Source: Limonium bicolor (taxonomy: Eukaryota; Streptophyta; Magnoliopsida; Caryophyllales; Plumbaginaceae). Taken from it: 64,000 nt of DNA. The DNA lies in contig CM041779.1 of assembly GCA_023374045.1 (NCBI GenBank), positions 295,502,167-295,566,166 on the forward strand, read 5' to 3'. Shown here one piece after another: positions 21,985 to 34,300 of this stretch (positions are counted from its first letter, which is position 1; every line of letters begins with the position of its first letter). A program made the translations under genes and the position numbers. The notes under the pieces were generated by a model. That model saw nothing but the letters and a program-made list of their open reading frames with translations, was not told the DNA's origin and did no database searches.

Positions 21985-22259
21985 TCATTCTCCTACTCCT
22001 TCATCCACGAGGCTCCTCTCCTGCAGTGCTTTACACCTGGTCATAACGATGTGTTTTTCATTCTTCTCCAATACAATAACCCCAGGAGGAATCTGAACAT
22101 CGGGTCCATTGGGAATTACCACAATTTTCTGCTCCTCTGACCCATCCTCTGCAACTTCTGAGTCCAGGTTGATGCTCATGCCCGTGGAGGTTACAACAGT
22201 TGAAGGTCCTGTTTGTTTCGTCACTCCAGGGGTTGTTGTCGGTTGGTCGTATTTCCCAT
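21985..22259 (-). CDS. DRB exon 6 (C-terminal tail)
   Basis: Acceptor TTGCACAG|ATGGG at 22260. It encodes [19 protein letters not shown], a Ser/Thr/Asp/Glu-rich stretch, then [20 protein letters not shown] and [14 protein letters not shown] before the stop. The frame agrees with exon 5 through a G|AT codon. The hydrophobic PPGVIVLE block is the only structured-looking part. Confidence 0.75.
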
Positions 22260-22341
22260 CTGTGCAAGTATGAAATAAAACACTGAGCCATCATAGTTAT
22301 TAAATGAGAAAACTGCAATTGCAATCCGTTGAACTACGACT

Positions 22342-22385
<44 letters not shown>

Positions 22386-25300
22386 TTTCATTTTAAGAGA
22401 ACACGTTATAACTCAAGAAGAGTCACAACCTGTTCTGCAACACATCTTAAAAGTAAAGGGCAACACCATAAGAATTATAAATCTGTTTAGGTACCAAGAC
22501 CGGGACCATTCTTCAGCCATCAGAAACCGTACCTTTTCCAATCTCAAAGCGCTCATTCAAACCTGGTTTGACATCAGTCGAGATATGCTGGTTTGAGATA
22601 TTAGTGTCATCCTAGAGCGATCAGCAGAACTTGAAAATTTGTGTGCATCCTCAACCGCTGATTTCATAGTTTGATCACCACACCCTGTTTGCGTCCACCT
22701 AAACAAGAATCAATCAGAACAATCAGCTTTACAAATCACTATAAACATTCTAATTTCTATTTAGAAAAGGGGATCATAATCAAAAGAGTGGATACGAACG
22801 TTCTTTCAAAGCCATATAAGCAACTCTTGCAGCACTCATTTCTGCCAGCTTCTTGGTTTTATTCTGTTGTCCTTCAAAAGTTTCACCTTTTATTTCCACA
22901 GTTGAAACAAACACCGGCATATGAGAGGCTCCCATTGACTGGCTTGTATATGTAGGCCAGCATGCAAATTCCCTCAAAGCCAGTTCTTGCAGCAGACTTT
23001 TATAGACAAGAGTATCATCCTGAAATTGTTTAAATCATACAAAGTGACTGCAAAACTACACCAAGTTCCTTAAAAGGTCGACGAGAATGGCAACAGAGTG
23101 TCAAGCATTGATATAGCAAACTAACCTCAGGAACTCCACCAGGAAACAAAGATGTCAAGGCAACTTTTGCAGCGGCACTTTCAGCTTCTTTGAGTGTATG
23201 ACAAAATTCGAGACACTCATACCTCACACCACCGAGAGTAACAGATGATTTGAAGCGAGCTGCATGAGGAGGGCCTTCGCGTACAGCAGAGTATTCAGGC
23301 AGATCAAGGTTCCTCTTTTGAGCGTAATTCTGCAGTAGATTCTTGTATATATGTAATCCATCTGGTAGCCAAAACAACCGATTCAAACATAATAGTTATA
23401 AACGAAACCAGTGACAATTCATTTATGAATATTGATCACACAAACAGTTCCATACACACCACCAGTTAGAAAACTTACTATCTGTAAAACAGATAACTTC
23501 AAAAGGTTATTTGAGAAGACTCTAACTGGACCTGACAAATACCATAATGAAAGCACCAAGAAATCACCAGAATTATAGACATGTCAGACAGCAACCTTCT
23601 AAGTTGATATTTATGCAACCTAAGATCCACACAGAACAATATCACCACTTAAACCCAAAAGTCGACGACTTGTAAAGTGAGGAAAAACTTACTGGCAGAG
23701 AAAAAAGAAGGAAAGGTAACTCAAGGAAGCTCTCTGCTCAAAGTCAAATCCTCTAGAGTCTTTCTGAAATCCCTATGTGACTGACTCCGGGATATCCCTG
23801 ATCCACAAGCACCCTCGGTTGTGCTCTTTCAAATCCCTATATTTGTCCCTTCCATCTTCTAACAGACCCTACCATTATGCCCGTGCTGGTTCACTTTACT
23901 TTGAGAATATCATGAACGGATGGAATGGGCTAGTGTGTAAAGCTACTATCACTAGAAGAAAGTCACTCCACATAAGCCCCATTCACAAGGAAACCACCTC
24001 ACTTCAATGGGACCATGCCATTTATCCTCCTCTCTTTTCCAAAGTTGTCATCCGTAGTTGAATTCTCTGCTCACTAATCCAGAGAAGAAGACACACCATC
24101 CAATGATATCTTCAGTGACCAACAAGATGTGAAACCCGGAGAGAAAAAAGGGAGAGACCTTTAGGCGATTCAAATCGCTGCTAGGCGATTTTGTTGGCGA
24201 CTTTTTTGGTCCTCTCCTTCCTTTCTGGTCCGTACGTCTTCAACAGCATGGAGCTCTGGTTACTTTTTTGTACACGCTCAACTGTACAAGAAAGGAATTC
24301 GATAGTCCTTTTCAGGGCGAATGACAGTAGGCCACGCAAGGCAATTGTGTGTGTCTCTGAGGTTACTTTAGTTCAAAATCCCTCTCTTTCTGATGTCAAG
24401 GAAGTCAATACGGTGGATATCAGTCTAATTACTGTTTCAATCAGGTTAGAACCTTCGTTGTTTCGCATTAGATGTAGGATACTTCTCTCTGGACGTTTGG
24501 CTTTGTCTACGTCAATTTTCTTTCAGCAAGGATAATAGTAAGTCTGGTGCGACGGATGGGAAGTGGTTGAAGTGGTGTGATACTGGGTGGCAGTGGAGGT
24601 ATCGACATATTCCAGTTCTTTTCTTCTGCGTTTTTTCTCTATGGAAAATATTATTGAAGACTGGAATAATATGAAGATCCATCCTGGTGAGTTAGAAAAG
24701 GTAGAAGGAGATACTTTGCTCTTTGGTGCGGTAATCCCTGAAGTTAAACATTCTCTCTTTGCACGGCTCTGGCATCCGGTGAAAATTCCTCCCAGAACAA
24801 TGCAAACCTTTCTAATACAGATCTGGAAACCAAAAGCTTATCTCAAGGTTAGTGAGATCAATCCAAATCGTTTCTCCCTTCAGTTCTCTTCAGGTGTGGA
24901 TATCAAACACATATTATCTAATGGTCCCTGGCACTATCTGAACCGTCTGTTGGTAGTAATGCCCATTGACCCCACTCTCCATATTAGTGAGCATAATCCC
25001 ACTAGATTTAAATTATGGGCTGCGGTGCACAATCTCCCAATGGTCTACTTTAACAGAACTTCGGCAGTCACGTTAGGTAACAAAATAGGGGTTTTTGCTT
25101 CTTGTGCTGAGAAAATCAACCCCCTGTTTTCTAAGGTACTCAAAATCTGTGTTGAAGTGGATATTGCTGATCCCCTGTGTAGAGTCCTGGTGGTTGCTGA
25201 TGGAAAAACAGACCGTTATTGCAGAGTATCATATGACAATCTGCCCAGTTTTTGTTACAGGTGTGGTAGGCTCGATCATATGATGGTGGAATGCAAGATT

Positions 25301-28300
25301 CTAAAGTTGAATATGGAAGGAGTGGAAAGATATGGGCCGTGGTTAAGATCAGAATTTGCAGGACTTTCGGCTAACTTCCCTGATAAGTTTATGATTGAGC
25401 AGAATAACAATGCTATCCAGGGACATGACTATTCTCCTGCGCTCTCAAGTGAATACTTCTCTAAGCAGAAAGATCTGACTTCGGCGGGGACTTCCTCTGC
25501 CCCTAAGAAGATCCCTCCACTCATTATAGTTCGTGATCCATTGCAGCTGAAAGATTTATCCTCTACTGAATCTCTGCATCAGTCGATGGAAGAAGGATCT
25601 ACCACTTTAGTTGCGCAGATTCCTTCTGATCAGCTACAACAACTCTCTACCAGGCAAAAGGATGATGAAGAAGATAATAGTCCTATTATTCTCCCAGGAC
25701 ACGAGGATGTTTTCAAAAATAATGATAAAGATGAAACAGGGAAAAGGAAATTTTATCAGTCGTTTGATTGGAACCTAGCCTTGAAGGATCTTCATCCGAA
25801 AGGTGGTAAGAGGGCCAAAAAGGATGAAATGCCTTCAAACTCGCTTAATGATATAGACCAGTCTATTACACAAATCATGGAGGAAGCCGATCTGCTGTCT
25901 GCCCCTCCTGGTTTCCCAAACAAGCTAGTCTCACAACAAGAAGAGCATAAACAGAGAGAGGGAAAACAGCTCTTTAGCCACGGTATTGGAGAAGGTGAGA
26001 ATAAAAAAGGGAGCCGTATGAAGAAGAGGAGTTCTCCTCTTAAAAAGGCTCAGAGGAAGGTAGTTATACATGTGGAGAACAAGAAGAATAGTGCCAGGAT
26101 AGCTAAGGCTAACTCAGAGAAGGCTGCTCTTGCTGATAAGCAAGGCAGCCAGGAGATGATTCATTTCGGTGTCTGCTGCTGGGGGTTTGGTCTCCTCTTA
26201 GCAACAGTGCAGGAGGTTAAGCCCATCCAAAAGTTCAAAGGGGTTAACCATCCTTCTGTAGAGACTGAGAAGCTAATCAAGAAAGGTGAGAAAGAAGCTG
26301 GGTATATCAGATTGGTTAGTAACTGGAAGAGTGCTAGTGCTAGGAATCAGGAAGCGGGAGAAGCTTTCAAGGAAGTCAGGAAGAAACTCTTCAGCTGGAT
26401 TTTTGGGATGTTGATCTATAAAAGACAACAGGAAAATAAACAGAAAGGAGGTGGTAGGAAGGTGGAGATTTATTCCAGGCAGCAAGTGCAGAAAAATCAG
26501 TTTAGTATCCATGTGAAGATACATCAGTCTAGTATCAAGTTCTATGACCAAATTTCAACTGGTAAGATTTCAAGCACCTTGAGTGTGCAAAGGGTTAGTC
26601 TCGCTATACACCAAATAGCTCTGGAGCTTGTCCCCAGGATGGGTAGCCTTAGCTTGTGTAGTGAACAAACAAGGAGATCGAACAAGTGGAGGAATGGGGG
26701 GAAATTAGATACTTGTGTTGTTCTCACAAATCAAGCCTCTGCAGGTTTTCTTCTGGTTTTTGATTGTGGGGACTCCAGGAACTCTAAGTTGGAGAGAGTA
26801 ATGCTAAGAAATAGTCATACCAGGAGCCTCAAACAAGAAAGGAAGCTGTCTGCTTTCCGGAAAATATAGGTTCTTTGACTAAGTTAGTAGCTGTTAAATT
26901 TGATTGTTGTAATCAGTGGATCTCTAGCCACACTTTTGTCACCTTTTCTATTGTGAGAAATAAGGAAAGAGTTTGTACTTATTCTAGTAGGTTTTTGAAT
27001 CGTGAGGATGGGAGCATCAAACAGTCTATAGATGCGTTCCTAGTCCTGTTATGTAATGTCTTTTGTTATGCTTCTGGTGCTCTGCTAAGAAGCTGGTTAT
27101 GAATGAAGGGTATCCCAGTTGTTATCAAAAAAAAAACAAGATGTGAAACCCACCCAGTTCATCACTACTCAATAGTTATGCTCACTTCCATCCTACCACT
27201 ATTATGACATGCCCTTAAACTTCCATTAGATTTGCGACCACATGGATGTCTCCTGTACCATACAAGTGTATACACAATATATGCACCAAACTATGAATAA
27301 CTGAGGAAGAGAAACTGCATAGGAACTCATTATGGGAAGGAGACATAGGAAAGTCAGAGTGAGAGGTTGGCTAAAAAATGAAAACCAACATGCAATATTG
27401 CAGATGGATGAACTAAGTTTGTATTTGCTCTTCCTAATTTTTACCAGAAATAATTAATACTAACATCCATAAATTTTTACCATAGTTCTGGCAAAGAAGC
27501 CTGTGATATAGGCCAAGATGGAATGATTATGTTTGAACCTTAGGTTGGAACTTCAGGTCCCTCTGTTCTACTGATTGATAAAGGTAACTCAGGCCCCTTG
27601 ATGGTTTTTATACTTTGTGTAAAGAAGAAAAGTAAAAAAGGGGTGAAGCGTAACATAAATTTCATAAAAACTTTATCCTTGCCTTTTCAGAAAATCCAAA
27701 GAAGATTATAAAAAGTGATCAAATAGAAAAGGATATCTATGGTGGTAGGAGTAGGGGTACGATAGGGTTGATTAGTAATTTTGGAGTTTATTAGTAATTG
27801 AGGTGTTAAACTACAATATAAGGACAGCTAGGGGATTAGGGGAGGGATTAGCGTAATCAGAGTTTGTTGGCCTCTTTGGAGGATTTTTAAGGAAAGAAAG
27901 GCTGTACCGTATCATTGGTATCAGAGCCGATCTTATTGGTTGTGGGAAGGGTTTGGATGGTTTCGACCAGGAGTAACACTGAAACGATGGAGAAGGAGCA
28001 AGCCACCATTAAGGCACAATTGGCGTAACTCACCGATAAACTCAATGAGCTTATTGCCACGGTGGGGGACTCGGCCCAAATCATTTCAGCGCTGCAACAG
28101 AGGGGAGAGATTCCCCAAAGAAGAAAGGGATAACTCTGGAAGATCAAACTATCACCACTCAGGCAGTAGCAATGTTGGCTGCGGGAATAAAGAAATCAAG
28201 ATTAAGAAGATAGAGTTACCAGTTTTCACAGAAGAAGACCCGCCAGATTGGATTCATAAAGCTGAACGGTTGCATTGAGCAACATTGCAGAGGTTGATCG

Positions 28301-31300
28301 TGTCCGTTCCGCAAGCGTTTGTATGGAGGAGGCCGCCATTTATTGGTTTGACTGGCTGGCAAACCATGTTGGTCTTCCCTCGTGGCCTAAATTCACGACA
28401 TTGCTACTTGAGAGATTTGGTCCCTCTCTTTCGGGCAACCGGCTGGACCTCCTTTGTTCTGTTCGCCAAGAAACGACAGTAGAAGATTATCGTTGCCTTT
28501 TTGAGTTCTATTTTGCGCATCTCAGGAACATCCCCGACGAAATGTACCAAAGCATATTTCGGGCAGGATTGAAAGAATCAATATGGGCTGAGTTAGCGTT
28601 GTTCGAGCCCAAAGACGCCAGGAAGGCTGAGATGCGTAACAAACTTCTGGTTGGGGGAATGCGCGACCCTAACCTGCATCAATATAAAGATCACCCAAAT
28701 TTGGGGAATTTCCAGTTAGTCGCCATTACCCAGCCAGAACCGTCACTCGCGAGCTCCACCAGCAAGGCGCCCATGAATCCAAGCCAACAATCTTCTACTG
28801 TCCACAGCAGCAACCCATCGCTTCACTCAATACTATTGTGCCAGACTCCAGCGCACCCTCTTCTCGGAGTCGCCCCTCAACCTTTTGCAAGGTTCCAGAA
28901 TCCGAAATGCAGCGTCGACGATCTTTAGGGCTTTGCTATTGACGTGGAGACAAGTGGAGTCCAGCACACTGCTGTAAAACATCGGGTCTCCAATTACTTC
29001 TTCCTGATGATGGGACTGGCGGGGAAGAAGCATCTACCATTTCTCCCTTATAGGAGGGTACTACCAAGGAGCAGGACATGCCGAGTTCCAGCTACGGCTA
29101 GCAACGCGAGAATATTTACATCCAGCCCACCTTGGGGACAAGGTGGTGGTTTATGGGGGAAAGATGTTAGGAGTAGGTAGAATAGGGTTTATTATTTAAG
29201 ATAGGGGTTTATTAGTAAATTGGGGTTTATTAGTAATTGAGGCATTAAACTAGTATATAAGGACAGCTAGGAGATTAGAGGAGCGATTAGCATATTGTAA
29301 TCAGAGTTCGTTGGCCTCTTTGGAGGATATTTAGGGGATGAAAGACTACCGTATCATACGGAGGTAGAAAGATCTGAAAAAAAAAGGTAGAGAATATAGA
29401 ATAAGGGTTATTAAAACGACCAAAAAGAAGAAATTGGTAGCTTTTGGGAAATTTTAATAAACTGGTATACACAGATTTTGGGTCTTGCAAAATCACTAAT
29501 GGAAAAATCTGGGAAGCTAAACATCATAGAAACATTAATTTATTTTTCCAGTTACAGACGCACTGCTTCCCCCCCCATGCATACAGATTTGGAGATGATG
29601 AAATTAGTTTACTAACTGCATCCTTGGGGAAGAAAAAACAATAAGCAGAGAGAAAATAGCTGGTTTGGAATGAAAATGAATCAAAAGAGGCAGAGTACCT
29701 CCTTATTTATTGCCTAAGTTACAGATAAAGCAAAAATAATGTTTCGACAGTTGGCAAGAATAATAGTCCATAGCCGATCTGAGAAAGAAGTAAAAGATGA
29801 AAGCTATGTTTTCTGCTTGTCATCTTTTTTCATATGGACCAAAGAGAGAAGCAATTGTCTTCCTAATCACTGATCGGAGGAGGAAGAAACATAGCATAGC
29901 TAAAGAATTTGTTCACTTCCATAATCTAGAATTGCATGGGTGGACTTCAAAACAACTCCAAGAAGAAGAAAAGTGTGATGCTGCAGAGGTATATGAAGAG
30001 AAGTTATAGGAAGGAAACCGCATGTGCCCTAAGTTAACCTATCTGGCCAAACATACTTCGTCCAACTAATCTGTATTATCTGCCAAAAAGATGTTCCAAA
30101 ACAACAACATACTCCTATATGTAATATTCTCCCCACGTCAGCAGCTACTAATGCCAACCGTATAAAGTTGACTAATGATAAAAGCATACTAACAAACTTA
30201 CGATAACCAACTCAACAAAATACCATCATATTAACGCCTTCTAGCATACGTAATACCAAACATCCTATCATCAGTCCCCCTTTTGAACATCCACCTTGTC
30301 CTCAAGGTGAAAGGTAGGAAATTGCTCCTTGATGACATCCACTGGTTCCCAAGTATGTTCATGGTCCAGACAGTCAGTCCAACGAATCAGCACTTCCGAG
30401 CATGACCAAAACGATGGCAATAACCCAAAGCCTCAGCAAGATAAACAATCAACTCTACATCAGGAGCAAAGGCCAACCAGCAATTGGGAAGAAACAGGAC
30501 CAAAGGGAACAGCCTTCCGTAGCTGCGACACATGCACTGTATCATGGATACAAGAATCAGCAGGAAGTAGAAGTTTATAGGTGACTTCTCCAACACGAGC
30601 AACAACCTGAAATAGACCATAGAACCTGGGACTGAGCTTTGCATTCCTGCTGTGAGACAAAGACTTTTATACAGGTGAATGTGCAAGTAAACCATGTCCC
30701 TTGCTTGAAACTCAATTGTGATACCCCTATCTCACATTGAGATATGGATATACATATGGGCACACTACAACAACAAACTCTTCCACTTTTAAGCCCAAGT
30801 GAGGACAAAGGCTTAAATAAAGGGGCTAGTTGTTAAGCCTGAATTGTTTGAGAGCTAGGTTGTTGGATAGTTACCATATGGGGTGGTACATCAACTGAAG
30901 GGCGATGCTTATCAGCTTGAAACTTCATTCGCTGGGCAGCAAGCAACTTATGCTTCAGATCATCCAAAAACCCTCTCTTTCCTGAAGCAGGATGTCAACC
31001 CTCTTGAATCAGAGATCCCAAAGGACTATAGCGGAAAAGCACTAGAGGATCTCGATCATAAACAACCTGAAAAGGCATTGTACCCAAGCTGGAATGGAAG
31101 TGTTGAACCAATATCCGGCCCAACAGAGCATTCTCAACCAAAGTTGGGGTACTGGAAAGAAAAGCATCTGAGATAGTCTTCCAAGCATCTATTCACCACC
31201 CCCGTTTGCCCATCGGACTAGAGGTGATAAGAAGAGTTGAGACAGAGAGTTGTATCAGTTAGCTTGAATAACTCCTCCAGAACGGTAACAAAAACCGGAT

Positions 31301-34300
31301 CCCGATCACAGACTATAGACTTATAAAAATCCATGAAGTTTTTACTACCACTCATCAGAAAAGCAATTGGGAGACATTCTTAGCAAAGAAAGGAGTTTCG
31401 AGGGAAAGAAATGAGCATATTTAGAAGCGATCCACCACAACAAAATACACCGAGTCAACTCCATGCACATTTGGTAAACCAGTAATAAAATCCACTACTA
31501 AACCTCCCAAATGTTGTCCGGTACAGGAAGAGGTCACAGTAATCCAGCTGGAGATAGGGTACTGTACTTAACTCTTTGACATAAATCACATGAAGCAATG
31601 AATTTCTTAATTTGCTTGCACATCCTCATCCAAAAAACCGCACCAGAAATCCGTTGCCAAGTCTTCAAATATCCTGAATGACCACCACCAGGAGCAGAAT
31701 GGTGCTCCGACAAGAAAGTGGGAATTGAAGTAGAAGAGCTGGACAGAACCAACTTTCCCTTATAAAAAAAGAGGCTCAGAACGGAGCTCAAACCCAGCAC
31801 GGGAGGCGGGAACGACCAGCAAATCCTGTCGTAGGTCTGCAGTTTAGTGTCCCCCTCAATCACTTTTTGCAAGCACTGCCAACCATCAAACTAAACCTCG
31901 GATAAAGAGTGTAATACCGGAATACCATCCACCCAAGACAAAGCATCTGCAGCAAACATTATCTTTTCATGGGCAATAACAGATCTCGAAATCAAAGCCT
32001 AAAAGCTTAATCACCCATTTATATGATCCTCAGTCATAAGTCTCTGCTCCCACAGATACTTAAGACTTTTCTGGTCAGTCCTTACAATGAAATGGTGGCC
32101 AAGCAAATAATGGCTCCACTTTTGAAGCACAAATACCACCACCATCAGCCTTTTCGTATATTGTTTCACCAAAGCTCTGAGAAAAAGATTTGCTAGGTAA
32201 AGCAATTGGTCTACCCTACCTCTCAGCATCAGAACAGCCCCTATCCCTTTACCAAAAGCATCCAGTCTCACCTCAAACTACTGACGGGCAAGTTTCAACT
32301 GGTCAAAAGATTCTTGCGCTTGCTGATTCCACAGAAAAGCATCTTTTTTAAGCAAATCAGTCAAAGGCCTAACACCATACCATAATCCTTCACAAAGCAG
32401 CGGTAATACCCAGTCAACCCAAGGAAAGAGCGCAAATCCTTTACTGATTTCAGCACAGGCCACTCCATCATGCTGTGGATCTTGGAAGGATCCACCTCAA
32501 CACCATGACCAGAAATAAAATGACCCAAATACTCCACGGGACTGACCAAAACTAAATTTTTTGAAGTTTACTTTCAGCTGAGTATCATGCAGAGAACCTT
32601 TAACACTCATGAACATGGACAATGGCCTCCTCCATAGTAGTGTTGTGAATCAGTATATCATCAAAAAATACCAATACAAACTTCTGCAAAAACGGTTTGA
32701 AAATGGAGTACATTAGAGATTGAAACGTTGCTGGAGTGTTTCACAAACCAAAAGGCATCACTAAAAATTCATACCGGCCTTCGTGGGTTCTAAATGCTGT
32801 CTTGGTAATGTCCTCATTCACACCCTTATTGGTGGTAAACAGATTTCAAGTCCAGCTTAGATAAGACCCACACCCCATGTATCTCATCCGGAAGCTCATC
32901 TATTGTGGGTAACGAAAACTTACCAGGAATGGTAATATAATTTAAAGCCCTGTAATCGACACAAAATCTCCATTCACCATTTTTTTCTTAACTAGCAACC
33001 CAGGACTGGAAAAAGCACTCGAACTTGGTCTGATAAAACCAGATTGCAACAGCTCCCGCATGATGCGCTCAATTCGATTTTTCTGCTAGTATGGATATCT
33101 ATAAGGCCTCACATAAGGGGTAATGGATCCAGGTTTGAGTAAAATTTGGTGGTCATGAAAACGATTCGGGGCAAGGAAAACAGAGGCATAAATACCTCTT
33201 TAAACTGAGAAATCGCCTAGAGAAGAGATGTGTCAATTTCACTGGACTCCGGAATTAACTCTTCTGCAGCTACACTTAACAAACTCAAAGCCCAGCCACT
33301 GTCCTGTGCGCATGTTGATTTAACCCCCCTCGTCCTGAAACTAAAACCGATCGATCTTTCCCAAATGGTAAGCTAGCGTTGCGAATCAGTCCCTCCACCA
33401 GCATTTTTTTCACTCCTCAATCTTTCTTAAGACCTTCATCAACTCCTGAAAGTCAGTGGTCTTGTAAAGTTCCAATTCGCCCATGATAGCATCTATCAAT
33501 CCGTTTCAAAAAATACTCTGCAACACATCATCCAGCGCATTCTTGAGGTGCCGAGAAAAATTCGAACCGGCTCCAGTAATCTTCCACCGTAGTATCTTGC
33601 TGGAGAGAGCACAAAATAACCAATTGATTCTTGCTTAAAGACGAGCCACAGCGCTCCAGTAATTGAACTTTGAAATCAGTCCAGGATGGAAGACCAACGT
33701 AGTTCTCTAACCCTTCGAACCAGTACAAATCTGCCTCCTCCATACAAATACTAGCTGATCTAACCGGCTCTCCGAACCTAATGTTACTCAAAGCGAAATA
33801 TCTCTCTGTCTTATGAATCCAACCTTGCGGATCCTCCCCCGTAAAAATCACCAGTTCGATCTTGCGGATCTTGATCTCTCTATGATCAGAAGATTCTCCC
33901 TCCACCGACCGACGAGATACGTTCTCATCGCTAGTACAGCGACGCCCTGATCGATCCTCCTTCTGCATATTAGCCACCACCACAGCCAGATTCTCCACCG
34001 CCGCGTGAGTCCAGCCAATCCAGCACTACCTCGTTCAGCTTATTCTTGATAGCCAAAAGCTCTGGATCAGAAGACCCCATTGCTGGCGTGCTGTTACTAT
34101 GCATAACCACCATCCAACTCTCATTCCCGCCCAAGAAAGAGAGCTCTGATACCTATGATAGGAGAGACCTATCTTGCCAAACATACCTCTAGAAAGAAGT
34201 CCAACTAATCTGTATTATTCGCTGAAAAGATGTCCCAAAACAACAACAATACTCCTATATGTAATGCTCTCCCCACGTCAGCAGCTACTAATGCCAACAG

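Noticed and set aside
23777..24061. 94-codon open frame in DRB intron 2
   Set aside because: No family motif, antisense to the gene, and outside the LINE duplication; most likely chance.
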